Origin: Semisulcospira habei
Taxonomy: Eukaryota > Mollusca > Gastropoda > Semisulcospiridae
Assembly: GCA_036245525.1 (NCBI GenBank)
Contig: BTPG01000008.1
Coordinates: 30,072,731-30,136,730 of the forward strand
DNA: 64,000 bases
Reading direction: 5' to 3'
The position numbers and the translations under genes were made by a program. Below the pieces are notes generated by a model, which searched no databases, was not told where the DNA came from, and was given only the letters and a program-made list of their open reading frames with translations. Positions 43,038 through 53,342 of the stretch are shown piece by piece (position 1 is the first letter of the stretch; every line of letters begins with the position of its first letter).

Positions 43038-43246
43038 CCTCACCACTGACAGCGGAGTTCGTACATAGCCACCTCCCCTCCTTGCCTCGCCTTCCTAATC
43101 TCTCCACTCCTCTTGTTGTCCTGAATCATTCAATCGAATGCCTCATCACTGACAGCGGAGTTCGTACATTCATTGTAGCCACCTCCCCTCCTTGCCTCGC
43201 CTTCCTAATCTCTCCACTCCTCTTGTTGTCCTGAATCATTCAATAG
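43038..43246. repeat. 103-bp tandem duplication
   Basis: CACTGACAGCGGAGTTCGTA begins both copies (43042 and 43147). The second copy has a short CATTCATTGT insertion. Both end CTGAATCATTCAAT. Confidence 0.88.
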
Positions 43247-43549
43247 AGTGCCGTCCTTACGGAAACGATGCCTCACTTAGTGGTAAAGACAACCAGACAA
43301 ATTGTCCCAGATCTTGAACGCTACTGAACTCATAACCATGACCTGACTTCACGGCGAAATGGCTGGCGTGTCTTGTAGTGGAAGATCTGTCTTGTGAAGA
43401 CGAAAGGCAGTAAGTCAAATTCGCGTAGAGCGTAATTTTCGTCGTAATATAATGAGTATGTTGCTTTTCACAAAAATGGACTGGCTGTTTTTTGCGTTTA
43501 CATGGCAGAGACTGGACTGACCACTGTATCTCTGTATTTGCATTTCGCC

Positions 43550-43690
43550 CCTCTCCCCCCCCCCCCCCCCATATTCTTTCTTGTCTTCTGTTGTTTTCCT
43601 TGTTTGTTTGGTTCATCCACTCCCCCCTCCCTCTTCCCTCCCTCCCTCTTCCCCCCTCTCTCTCCTACCCCCTCCCATTCCCAGTAATGT
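43550..43690. repeat. C/T-rich low complexity
   Basis: C-run at 43555-43570, then TCCCTCC-type repeats to 43680. Confidence 0.85.
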
Positions 43691-43807
43691 CCTATTTTGT
43701 CTTCCCGCCAAGTTCTTTGTAGTTGTTTTTTTTTTAAATTTATTTATTTTATAATCTCTTCTGTTTTCTGCTCTTCTGCTACGCTGTCTTGGTCCCTCTC
43801 GTTCATT

Positions 43808-43979
43808 ATGGTGGAGCTGGGTGGCTCGTTGGTAGAGCGTTCGACTCTCGCCCGAAAGGTCGTGGGTTCGAACCCAGCTGGGGTCAAAATTTGTACAGGC
43901 CTCTTTTCGGTGCCCCGTCTTTGAAGTCACCTTCGCGGTAGACACAAGACGTTAAACCCTAAACGTTTAACTTTTTTTT
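43808..43979 (+). mobile_element. tRNA-derived SINE with perfect target duplication
   Basis: The 172-bp element has a Pol III A-box-like TGGCTCGTTGG and a B-box GGTTCGAACCC (43864-43874) in a tRNA-like head (about 43812-43880). A non-tRNA body follows, ending CGTTAAACCCTAAACG and a short T-rich tail. The 12-bp sequence CTCTCGTTCATT flanks it on both sides (43796-43807 and 43980-43991), so the insertion is complete and recent enough to keep the duplication intact. Confidence 0.9.
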
Positions 43980-44059
43980 CTCTCGTTCATTCTAGTCTAA
44001 TTCTACGACATGCGTGAGTGCAGCGTGATTGTGAACATCAAGTTCTTGCTTTTATGCAC

Positions 44060-44128
44060 GTGTGCTGATCTGTGATTTTAGACCTGACGGCTTCCAGCCG
44101 TCAGGTCTAAAATCACAGATCAGCACAC
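44060..44128. repeat. D hairpin upstream of terminal exon
   Basis: GTGTGCTGATCTGTGATTTT with a perfect inverted copy. The central CCTGACGGCTTCCAGCCGTC differs from other D copies on both arms. It ends 67 bp before the exon at 44196. Confidence 0.93.
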
Positions 44129-44195
44129 TTGTTTTATATTTGCTAGTTTTGTTCTCATGTCATCGATAACAATACCGGTGTGTGTTTTTTTGCAG

Positions 44196-44306
44196 GGGCG
44201 GAGTCGGAAACAAGGTCCGTACTCCCGGGAGTTCACAGTGCGCTGTATGGCCCCGGCCAGCTGGATGCGCATGAAGTGGGGCCGTGCTCGCACCCTGGTT
44301 CACTGA
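44196..44306 (+). CDS. Host gene exon d (terminal, with stop)
   Basis: This terminal coding exon follows a strong acceptor TTTTTTTGCAG. The upstream exon ends in phase 0 (37665), and in that phase this exon encodes 36 residues and a TGA stop at 44304-44306. The tail is strongly basic (GRSRKQGPYSREF..., then SWMRMKWGRARTLVH). With the three upstream exons this gives about 229 C-terminal residues of one protein. I did not see AATAAA within the next 600 bp. A different frame is open for longer here, but it would not match the phase of exon c, so I reject it. Confidence 0.68.
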   Translation, partial: GRSRKQGPYSREFTVRCMAPASWMRMKWGRARTLVH

Positions 44307-44740
44307 ACACATACCGCCATCGTCCGCCCTGCCACTCAACCATGCGTGAAATTCTGTCCAGCGACATCATCCAGGCACCATTAGATTGGTGCCCCTGTAT
44401 CATTTTCGTAAATTTAATCAGGCACGTGTCTTTTGCTGATCCGCTGTGATTTTTGTCCCAAATCACGTAACAGCAATATATTATTCCATGCGTGCTCGCG
44501 TGCAACCTCGTAACAATCAAAGCAGTAGTTCCGAAAAGATAGTTTACATTTTGGTCGGAGTGCTCCACGGTAGGCTTTGATTGCCACAATTCGCCCATAC
44601 AACGGGGTTTCAATGTTGTCTAGCCTAACTAAGACTTGTAGGTGAGTAGTCCACACGTACCAGGTTTTCACTGCCTTTTGAAAGTGACGGTAGGAACTCT
44701 CCTGTGTACAAAGGAGAAGAGGAACACAAACGTCTTTTAT

Positions 44741-44858
44741 TTAACCCATTGAGCCCTGACTCATGATCAGTCCACCTCCTGCAACTGGTACGTAGTCGTT
44801 CAACTTGATAACACTTCCAAAATTTGGGAAAAGCACCCGTGGGGCTAAGAGGGTTATC
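44741..44858. mobile_element. A element lacking its hairpin left side
   Basis: TTAACCCATTGAGCCCTGAC joins directly to CATGATCAGTCCACCTCCTG and the usual right end GGGGCTAAGAGGGTTA. Confidence 0.75.
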
Positions 44859-45149
44859 GACACTGAGACTTCATAATTTAAGTTAGCACCTTTGTCCTAC
44901 ATCATTGTAACGCAATACGCCGAACGTCATACGAAAGAAATATTGAAAACTATTACCCCGTTACTGCCTACAGGTCGTTTTGAGCAACAGGTTCCAGATT
45001 TCGTCAGAAAAAAAAAGTGAAAATCAAAGGAAGCAACCGCATCACTGAAAACACGATTTTGCGCAAAAATGTCGCTTACGAGATTGCCGGCGAAACACCA
45101 TCGTAATTTGTTTCTTCTTGATGAACCCGTGGGCTATCAGTGTTGGTAA

Positions 45150-45610
45150 CACCTTGACTGATGAGGAAAAAACCCACGACCTTAGGACAAGAGACATACT
45201 CATGAGCCCCCGCAGTTGCCGGGGGGGGTGGGGGGGGGGTGTGTGGGGGGGGGGGGGGGGGCTCATGATGATCTGCTGTGCCTCTTGTTGACATCACTTT
45301 GAAACCATGTTGCTGGGATGGTCCGGGCTCTTTTGGCGTGGAATTAATTCCTTCTACCCCAGACACACCACAGCCAGATAAGGATCGACCATGATAGTTC
45401 AAGGGTGATGCCAGAATAGCTTGGCGCCTATGGGCGCCAAGCTACTCTGGCATCACCCTTGAACTATGATGGTCGATCTGTGTCCTGCGCTGCAATGCAG
45501 TCTTCAGAGGACAACGGCAACATTGGGCGATTTCGGTGATGGGGTAGAATGAGTTAACAAAGATTCCAGAAACGTGCAGTCTACGTCAGCTGGCAGTCAT
45601 GGGGTTAATT
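45150..45610. mobile_element. B element with an A element in its TTAA
   Basis: Core 45188-45295 with a long G tract at the apex (45219-45262). Left of the insertion is GGCGTGGAATTAA; right of it TTAACAAAGATTCCAGAAAC and GTCATGGGGTTAA. Confidence 0.82.
45344..45557. mobile_element. A element with TTAA ends
   Basis: TTAATTCCTTCTACCCC to GGGGTAGAATGAGTTAA. Core 45383-45478, apex CGCCTATGGGCG. Confidence 0.92.
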
Positions 45611-45687
45611 CACGACATATTGTGTGTCGGTCTCTTGCTTTTGGACATTGCTCACTGCTGTCAGCCGTCAGCCCAGTGCGCAAGAAG

Positions 45688-45757
45688 TCACTCGGGCTGA
45701 CGTCGTCCGCAGTCGGCCCCGCGCATGGCCGTGCGTCGGTCGACGTCAGCCCGAAGG
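45688..45757. repeat. G hairpin
   Basis: GTCACTCGGGCTGACGTCGT opposite GTCGACGTCAGCCCGAAGG. Confidence 0.78.
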
Positions 45758-45799
45758 CTGTAGTAGCATGTATGGGAAGTCACAAACCAGCACATAGGA

Positions 45800-45858
45800 T
45801 TTTTTTTTTTTGATGGGGGAGAGGGGGTGGGGGGGGGGGGTGGGGGGGGGGGGGGGGC
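45800..45858. repeat. T-run and G-rich tract
   Basis: T12 followed by G-runs with few interruptions. Confidence 0.88.
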
Positions 45859-46235
45859 GATTTTTTTTGGTTTCATTTTTGTGCCGGATTTCGCTAAAAA
45901 TTTGATTGGTTGATATTTTGATTTTAAATATTTTTTTTCTTGCCATTCATGACACGTTTGTTTATTTTATTTTGCGATCTTTTTCGCGGATAGTGTAATT
46001 GTTAAAAAAAAGTATTTATAATATCTAGATTTTCCCTTTGTCATTTATGACATTTATTTTAGTATTTTTAATTAGTTGATGATGAATGTAGACTTTTATT
46101 CTCGCCGTCTTTGTATAGTACTCTCACCCATTTTTGGGTCACACCTTCTCGTGCAGGCGGCCATGGGTACTGTACACAGTAAACAGTTTACTGTAACATC
46201 AACAGTAAACAGTACCAGTGGTAGGATGTACGAGC

Positions 46236-46412
46236 TGGCTAGTGCCGAGCAAAAGTGAACACAATCCCACCGCAAGAGACATAGATCCTCATGAGCCCCC
46301 GCTGACATCACTTTGAATGCATGCTCCCTGGACGGGTGGGGCTTTTCGTCGCTGAATTGACGAAGCACAATCGATATCAGTCTGCATCGACTGGTAGTGA
46401 AGTAGGTTTTAC
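46236..46412. mobile_element. B element missing right hairpin arm
   Basis: AGTGCCGAGCAAAAGTGAAC, left arm to GAGCCCCCGC, then directly TGACATCACTTTGAATGCAT and the usual right part to GGTAGTGAAGTAGG. It has an internal GAATTGACGAAG where others have GAATTAACAAAG. Confidence 0.8.
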
Positions 46413-47154
46413 GTGTGATGTAAATTTAATTAGTCGTAGTATTTGTTTTCACAGGCATACCCATTAGTCATAGTATTTTTGTTTTAACAGTCATTATTGC
46501 ACTGTGGACTTAGAATGGCTAGCTTTAAGTAAAATGTAGATTGACGAAGAGCAGAAGACTATAGTATGTGCCATGTTAACGAACATTTCCTGTTAAAAAA
46601 TGATTTTTAATGCTCTGATTTTACTTTACTGTGCAATCATCCAAACTGAACGAAATGGTGATCATGCGTTTAAATACGTGATGTCGCTGAAATAGTGCCC
46701 CTGAATCAAAATTTGAAATACCGTCCGTAATCAAAGTCAGTAATCATAATCATAATCAAAACTTTTCTCGTCGTTCAAAATTATCCTTTACCTTGTGTAT
46801 TAATTTCATTATTATGAGTGAACTGTTAATTTACATGACTGATATACATTTATCTTTTACTTAATTTGAGTTATTTTTCAGTCCTTATTCTTATGGTGTT
46901 AATGTTTAAAGTACAAAATCAGGTTCATTGTTTATAGTTTGAGGAAGTTGTTAATATACTTTTCAATGCATTTCTGTTGTGATTGATTTTCATTGTCGTG
47001 TTCCTGATTTGTGTCTGACGGGAGTCTTGCATTTCATTGTTTTATTATGCATCATTTTATTATGTGTCATTTTTGTAACTCAATAAGTTAATCCATTTCA
47101 ATTTAATCCCCCCCCCCCCCCTCCCAGAAAACATGAACCTCAGTTAAACCAGAT
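46413..47154. other. AT-rich, no feature seen
   Basis: Long AT-rich stretch without coding frames or recognised repeats; a C-run at 47109-47121. Confidence 0.5.
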
Positions 47155-47210
47155 TTGGCTGTTGGTAGCGCTTTTTTTTGGTCTCAACATAAAGCTGTAC
47201 CAACAGCCAA
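47155..47210. repeat. Short palindrome TTGGCTGTTGGTA
   Basis: TTGGCTGTTGGTAGCGCTTT opposite AAAGCTGTACCAACAGCCAA. Its arms resemble the termini of H elements (GTTGGTAGCG). Confidence 0.75.
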
Positions 47211-47591
47211 GTGTAAAAATAAAATAAAAAGCCGAAAACATGAAACATAAGATTACTGATTCGAGTCTCACTGATTCAAACGCTCTATGCAATAATCGGA
47301 AACACATTAGTGTTTCCGTTGATTCAAAAGAATATCGCATTTCTTTTGCCCGTCAGTATAATATGCATCCGCTGATTCGGTGCATTTCTTTTTTATTTTG
47401 ATCGTCTGAGTGTTTCAGCAGTTCTACTAAAATTCTAGCCTGCTTCACGTCAGAACTAGTGCAGCGTTCTCCTTTCTTCTCGTTCATTTCGTGACAATCT
47501 ACTGCCAATTTTTAAATGATAAGAAAGGGAACACGCAGAGAGATTGAACACAAATACACTTTCTGAATACGCTTAATCAGTTTCAGTTTCA

Positions 47592-47804
47592 TTAACCCAT
47601 TAACCCCGGGACTCTGCAGCAGGAGATAGATTGATCATGATAATTCAAGGGTAGTGCCAGATGAGCTTGGCGCCTGAAGGCGCCAAGCGCATCTGGCACT
47701 ACTCTTGAATTATCATGATCAATCCATCTCCTGCAACTGGTACATAGTCGTGAGGCAACACCTCCACAATTTGAGAAATGGGACCTTCGGGGCTAAAAGG
47801 GTTA
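47592..47804. mobile_element. A element
   Basis: TTAACCCATTAACCCCGGGA to CGGGGCTAAAAGGGTTA. Core 47619-47734, with GATTGATCATGATAATTC paired exactly. Confidence 0.88.
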
Positions 47805-47869
47805 GGTGGACTCATGATCAAATAATGAGGTTTCAAAGTGGGGCCGCACAGAGTTCTCACAGCAACTAA

Positions 47870-48048
47870 ATCCAGACCAGAAAGGTGATGGCCAAGCGTG
47901 AAAAACGCAGAGAACAACCACACGGAGAAAGAAACCCGCTTAGGAAATCACAGTTACAACACAATTGTGTTGTAACTCTCATTTCTAAGCGTGTTTCTTT
48001 CTCCGTTGGGTTCTTCTCAGCGTCTAAGTAGTAGTGACCGCGCTAAAA
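47870..48048. mobile_element. F element
   Basis: AATCCAGACCAGAAAGGTGA at the left. Arms CACGGAGAAAGAAACCCGCT meet at ACAACACAATTGTGTTGT. The right end borders the next element's TTAA. Confidence 0.85.
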
Positions 48049-48050
48049 CG

Positions 48051-48274
48051 TTAACCATCTTAGCCCCGGGTCCCTACAGCAGGAGATGGCTTGACCATGA
48101 TAATTCAAGGGTAGTGCCAGATTAGCTAGGCGCCTGGAGGCGCCTAGCTAATCTGGCACTACCCTTGAATTATCATGGTCAAGCCATCTCCTGCAAATGA
48201 CTGGCATAATTGTATAGTCGTTAGGCGACACATCCAAAATTTGAGAAATGGGACCTTGGGGCTAAAAGGGTTAA
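48051..48274. mobile_element. A element with TTAA ends
   Basis: TTAACCATCTTAGCCCCGGG to TTGGGGCTAAAAGGGTTAA. Core 48079-48194; the apex change TAGCTAGGCGCC is mirrored as GGCGCCTAGCTA. Confidence 0.92.
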
Positions 48275-48299
48275 AGTAGAACTTGTTTTGAGCCACTTC

Positions 48300-48345
48300 C
48301 TTATTTGACCAAAAAAAAAAAAAAAGAGAGAGAGAAAAAAAAAAG
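48300..48345. repeat. A-rich tract with GA repeats
   Basis: Poly-A interrupted by GAGAGAG. Confidence 0.85.
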
Positions 48346-48721
48346 GGTCGTAAAAGATAGGTACTCTCTCAAGAGAAGGGCAAGAAGTGCGGCCTGTCAC
48401 TTAAAGTCAGTGTCTACAGCCAACTCAAGGTTTAATGATGGTCTTTAATGGCAGTTGGTCTCTCATAAAGGGTGGTCGCACATACTAGATTGCGCTGTAT
48501 TGTTGTTGTTTGGTTATGTTTGGTGGTCTGTGATTTTCGACCCTCTGACCTAGAGTATACACCAGGACACATTCGTTTGGAATTGTATTCGTTTATTTCG
48601 AAACAGCACTGCGGCTGTAAAGAAGTGGAAGGGCGACTATCCATACGTATGTGAGTGGCTTGCTGTTGTTGCTTCCCTTTCAGCACAACACCAGCGGCCG
48701 CCGATTGCTGCTGTACATAAA

Positions 48722-48926
48722 CCTTTTTCATCCTGATAATGGTTGAAATAAATTTGACTATGAGAGTTCAAGGGTCGTGCCAGAACAGCTTGGCGCCTGG
48801 GGCGCCAGGCAATTCTGGCACAACCCATAAACTAATACGGTTGATCTATCTCCTAATCTGCAATGTAGCCTTCATAGGACAATACGCACATACTTGAAAA
48901 ATCAGCCTCAGGATGAAATGGGTTAA
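48722..48926. mobile_element. A2-type element
   Basis: CCTTTTTCATCCTGATAATG-like left end (left TTAA altered) to CAGCCTCAGGATGAAATGGG and TTAA. The hairpin 48762-48846 has a diverged right arm. Confidence 0.75.
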
Positions 48927-49107
48927 CGAGGATTAACCTGCCGAGAAAACTGAACACCAACCAACTGCAAGAAGTATAGATCCTCATGAGCCCCAACAGT
49001 TGCTGAACCCACTATATGCAGCATGTTTCCGGGGATCTTTGACCCTGATAAATTTACAATGATTTCACTTTAATACAATCTGCGCCCACTGGCATGGAAG
49101 GGTTTAA
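48923..49107. mobile_element. B element missing right hairpin arm
   Basis: Starts at the TTAA shared with the element before. CCTGCCGAGAAAACTGAACA, left arm, then CAACAGTTGCTGAACCCAC, ending CACTGGCATGGAAGGGTTTA. Confidence 0.75.
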
Positions 49108-49162
49108 GTTAACCACAAGTAACCAACTCTGATGAACGGCCGGAGTAGGTCTCGGTCAGCAT

Positions 49163-49230
49163 GAGACACAGATTCGCATGAACCCTTGTTGCTGCAAGGG
49201 CTAGTGTAAAATCTGTGTCTCTCAAGTTCT
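49163..49230. repeat. Decayed B hairpin
   Basis: CATGAGACACAGATTCGCAT opposite AAAATCTGTGTCTCTCAAG. Confidence 0.65.
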
Positions 49231-49559
49231 TCTGACTCTAGTCCAACACAAAGCCTTGCCATCACTTCAACATGTCAAAAGTAAAGAAAGAAATAAGAAT
49301 GTAAAGTGTGTTATTAGAGGGTTTTTCGTTTGTTAATTCGTTCCAGGGTAAATATATTGTATTTAATGTTTATTTTGTTTTGTTGGAAAATAAATAATGT
49401 CATGTGAAACAAATAAGTCCTGTCAAAATTATTCAGACAAAAAATGTGACTGCGTATGTATAATGCAAAGAAATTCCCAACAAATTAAGAAACGTCTTTA
49501 GACAGGACATGCACAACGCAGTTTATTAATTTTTAGAGATAAAACCTACGTGTGCGTGT

Positions 49560-49862
49560 ATTTATTATAATAATAATGATACATTGTGTTTATATGGCGC
49601 ATTTTTCATATTTATAATATAACTCAAAGCGCAGAACATAGCCGCGAACTGAACCCAACAAGCACGCTCACGCGAATCACGCGCATTCCCTCACACACTG
49701 TACATAAACACAGAACATTCACGTGATGCTAAGGGCAAGCTCAAGCGAGCTACTGGAAATTTTTGGAAATTTAAATCGTTTTATATATTTTTTATCTTGT
49801 TCTTTTCCAAGAAAATTCTGCCTAATATGCAGTCCATTTATGTCTGTGTGTGTATTTTGAAA
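49560..49862 (-). mobile_element. LINE or SINE 3' end fragment, (TAA)n-tailed
   Basis: Read on the minus strand, a GCGCTTTGAG...AATGCGCCATATAAACA block ends in (ATT)n at 49562-49578. This pattern is common at the 3' ends of L2-like elements in invertebrates. It sits between the two halves of an F element. Confidence 0.4.
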
Positions 49863-49869
49863 TAGAGGT

Positions 49870-50077
49870 TTAACCCCTTCCCTGCCAGGGACGTACATTC
49901 GGTTTCTGAAATCTTCATTCATTCAACGACCGAAGCCCACAACCGTCCAACCGTTCAAATTGCTTTCAGCAAGAGTTATACATCCTCATGAGCCCCCGCA
50001 ACTGCGGGGGCTCATGAGGATCTATACCTCTTGCAGTTGGGTGGTGTTCATTTTGTTCTGTGTAGTGTAGGGGTTAA
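49870..50077. mobile_element. B hairpin in TTAACCCCTTCCCTGCC termini
   Basis: TTAACCCCTTCCCTGCCAGG to TGTAGTGTAGGGGTTAA. Core 49969-50034. Confidence 0.88.
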
Positions 50078-50249
50078 CGGTACCAGTTTATAAATTGTGT
50101 TGTGTACTTCACCTTTTTAAACGTGTTTTTTTCTTTGTTGGGATTTTTGTTGTATAAAAACTGATGTCAGTCAGACGTCTGTTTCGCTTGAAATCGCGCC
50201 AGTTCCTAAAATGCCAAATTCATAGTTGTTTCTTAGCCTGCCCCCAGTA

Positions 50250-50302
50250 GCAAAGTCTTCGGGCCCTCCTGCAGCCGTCGTCGTGGGCCCGAGGACCTTT
50301 GC
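50250..50302. repeat. G hairpin
   Basis: GCAAAGTCTTCGGGCCC opposite GGGCCCGAGGACCTTTGC, apex TCCTGCAGCCGTCGTCGT. Confidence 0.82.
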
Positions 50303-50479
50303 TTACACTGAGAGGCAATACATCTTTGCCCAGACTGAACGCAGGTGCTAATTAACCACACCAATTTGGATATACTGTACCTGTAAACAGAAATTTGCAA
50401 ACAAACACTTAACACAGTCAGTATACGCTTTGTGTGCGTGGGAACACCCAGTGAAAGACGCAGATTTCGTTATGAAGAG

Positions 50480-50800
50480 GGATGTGTTTGTGTGTGTGTT
50501 TTGTCTGTGTGGTAGTAGGTGGGAATGGGGGTGGGGAGGGGCTCCGTATATGTGTACGTGCGTGTGTATAGGCATGTGTGTGTGTGTGTGGGAGGGATTT
50601 GGGTGCCTGTAAGAGAGAGTGTGTGTGTGTGTGTGTGTGTGTGGGGGGGGGGGGGGGTACGCGCTTTTGTGCGTGTGTGTGTGGGGTGGGTCGGTGGGTG
50701 GGTGTACGCGCTTGTGTGCGTGTGTGTGTGGGGAGGGGTGTGAGTGAGGTGGAGATGGGGGGGGGGGACTGTGTGTGTGTGGCGTTGTGTGTGTGAGGAG
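50480..50800. repeat. (GT)n/G-rich low-complexity region
   Basis: Irregular GT repeats with G-runs at 50642-50656 and 50757-50767. ORFs here are artefacts. Confidence 0.9.
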
Positions 50801-51251
50801 AGAGAATCCGATTTTACAACGGTAAATCTGCCGTTGCTACATCTACAGACAAACACAACAATTACATTACATTAATACAGGTATATGACCAAAGAAAAGC
50901 CTATGGGTGTGTTGGGGAGGGGGAGCAATGGTAAGGTGAAAAAAAAAAACCAAAAACAAACAAACGAAATAAAAACCAGTAGCACTATACATACACAGCA
51001 GTAGAATGGGTACTTACTAACAATGATATATACGTATAGAAAGCAAAGCTTGCAGATAGTTATGGCTGCGAAGATAAATGTTTAAACAGTCTGTTCTTGA
51101 AACATGATAATAATAATAATAAAGGTAATTTGTATAGCGCCTCAGTAATCACCAAGGTGCTCTAGGCGCTTTACAATCACAGTAATGAAACACAAAGCAA
51201 AATAAAAAAAACAGCACATACAACAAAAATACATTGATTTACAAGGAACAG

Positions 51252-51387
<136 letters not shown>

Positions 51388-51410
51388 TGAGCCGGCAGAC
51401 AAAATGGTCT

Positions 51411-51968
51411 TTACGTATATGCAACAGAGAAAAGGTGTGTTTTAAGCTTGGATTTGAAAATGGAAAGAGATGATGAATGACGCACATCAGCTGGGTAAAC
51501 GTTCCATGTAATGGGACCAAAATACGAAAATGCACGATGACCTTGAGTGACCTTATTACGTCTAGGGAAAACACGAGTGTCTGAAGCAGAGCGTAGTGAG
51601 CTCGACGGTGTATACAGCTGGACAAGGTCAGACAGGTAAGGAGGGGCAGAACCAGAGATGACGTTGAAACAAATCACACAGACTCTATATTGAATTCTGT
51701 ATGAAACTGGCAGCCAGTGCAAATCAGCTAGTAGAGGCATAACGAGTTCACGTTTCGGTACACGAAAAATTAGACGTGCAGCACAGTTCATGACTCTCTG
51801 GATTTGGTCAAGAAGATTTTGCGGAACACCGGACAAAAGAGAATTGCAATAGTCTATTCGGGACAGCTCAAGGGAGGTAACAAGTGTTTTGGCAACTTCA
51901 ACAGTCAGCAGATGTCGACTGATGATACCGTTAGAGTGGTCTTCATGTGGGATGGAAGGGAATTCCAC
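51411..51968 (-). pseudogene. Reverse transcriptase C-terminal domain fragment
   Basis: An open minus-strand frame of 185 codons matches the end of CR1/L2-like ORF2 proteins. It shows LELSRIDYCNSLLSGVPQ, RVMNCAARLIFRVPKRE, LLADLHWLPVSYRIQYRV and a terminal SIFKSKLKTHLFSVAY. The catalytic YADD part is missing. The frame is uninterrupted, so this copy is younger than most here, but the 5' truncation makes it non-functional. Its motifs resemble those of the element at 52.5-53.2 kb, yet the sequence differs clearly, so they are different subfamilies. Confidence 0.78.
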
Positions 51969-51993
51969 AAAGTCGCCCCCGAGAATGCTAGAC

Positions 51994-51995
<2 letters not shown>

Positions 51996-52057
<62 letters not shown>
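51996..52057. repeat. (GA)n microsatellite
   Basis: About 30 units between two LINE pieces. Confidence 0.94.
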
Positions 52058-52061
<4 letters not shown>

Positions 52062-52574
52062 GATGATAAAACGTTTTTATTCAGGATACAGTTTTAGGCA
52101 TGCGAATGCCTCTCTTACAAACTGTCCTGCTATTCTATTTATATAAATATACATCGAACAACACAGTAAAATAATAATAAAAAAACCAACCAAACAAACA
52201 TAGTGTCAAGAACATCGAAAAGCATAAAAGGCGAAAAAACAACAACAAACAAAACAACAGAGACATAAGCTGAAGGTCATCTTGTAATTAGAATATGTCT
52301 ATTGAAGCGCGGTATTAGTTTAGAAGTAAAAAGCGATAAAGACGATCCTTAAAAATACTAAATTTAGAAATAGAGTTAAGATGCTGGGGTAAATTATTCC
52401 ATGCTTTTGCACCTGAAAAGGCCAGGCTAGTTTTATATATATCTAGTCTTGTTCTTGGTAGGTGGAGCGACATGTTTGATGTGTGTGTGTGACTTTAGAC
52501 AACGACTCACGTACCACAAACAGTGAAATACATTACGACAGTCTGCTTAGGGTGGGGAGTGTGGTGGTGTAGTG

Positions 52575-53339
52575 CTAGAACTGTTGAAAGAGGTGAGTTT
52601 TAAGGGCGGACTGGAAGGAGGAGAGAGAGTGTTTCTGACGGAGGGAGAGAGAGTGGGAGAGTGTTCCAGGCGGATGGACCGTATACTGAGAAGGAGCGGG
52701 GGCCGAAAGTGCTGAGTTTGGTGCGGGGGATGTGAAGGTGGAGAGGGTTTGGAGGCGGAGCGGAGGGAGCGGGGAAGTGTGTAGGGGTGAAGTAAGTTTG
52801 AGAGATAGGCGGGAGCGCAGTTGTTCAGGGATTTGTAGCAGAGAGACAGAACCTTGCATTGGATGCGTTGGGGGATGGGAAGCCAGTGAAGGAGTTTGAG
52901 CAGGGGAGTGATGTGGTCGGATTTTTTCTTTCTGAGGACGAGGCGGGCAGCATTGTTCTGGACGCGCTGGAGAGTGAAAGTGGTGGAGTGAGGGAGGCCG
53001 GAAAGGAGAGAGTTGCCGTAGTCGATGCGAGATAGGATGAGAGAGACAGCAAGTTTGGTGGTAGCTTCGGTAGTGAGGTATTTTCTGATCTGACTGATGC
53101 GGCGGAGGTGGAAGCAGCATGCCTGGGCCGTGGCGGAGACGAAGCTGGTCATGGAAAGAGAGGAATCGAGGATAACGCCGAGCGTTTTTGGCCGAGTCAG
53201 AGACGGAGATGAGGGTGTTGTCGAGTTGAAGGTGGAGGGAGGGAGGGAGCTGCGAAAGTTTCTGGCGAGTGCCTACCAGCATGGCTTCCGTTTTGTCGTC
53301 ATTCAGTTTAAGCTTGTTTTCTGTCATCCAATGTTTCAC
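52575..53339 (-). pseudogene. LINE ORF2 C-terminal region
   Basis: The minus-strand sequence continues the RT at 53343. It reads HWMTENKLKLNDDKTEAML in one frame, then from 53152 AQACCFHLRRISQIRKYLTT, LILSRIDYGNSLLSGLP, LQRVQNNAARLVL and LLKLLHWLPIPQRIQCKVL. It returns to the first frame for the end SSFQSALKTHLFQQF at 52575. Two frameshifts (near 53180 and 52760) separate these parts. It is homologous in layout to the fragment at 51411-51968. Confidence 0.78.
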
Positions 53340-53342
53340 GTC

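Larger units (their letters stand above)
49420..50160. mobile_element. F element split by other insertions
   Basis: Left half with ATGCAAAGAAATTCCCAACA and GCACAACGCAGTTTATTAAT (49530). Right half AGTTTATAAATTGTGTTGTG (50090) with AAACGTGTTTTTTTCTTTGT. A LINE 3' end (49560) and a TTAA element (49870) lie between. Confidence 0.65.

Noticed and set aside
43812..43880. tRNA gene
   Set aside because: A and B boxes are present, but the unit continues into a SINE body, is flanked by a target duplication, and does not form a clean cloverleaf 3' end.
43613..43945. 110-codon minus-strand ORF
   Set aside because: Antisense across the SINE and C/T-rich low-complexity DNA.
44180..44449. Longer open frame over the terminal exon
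   Set aside because: Its phase does not follow from exon c (ends in phase 0). The phase-compatible frame has a stop at 44304.
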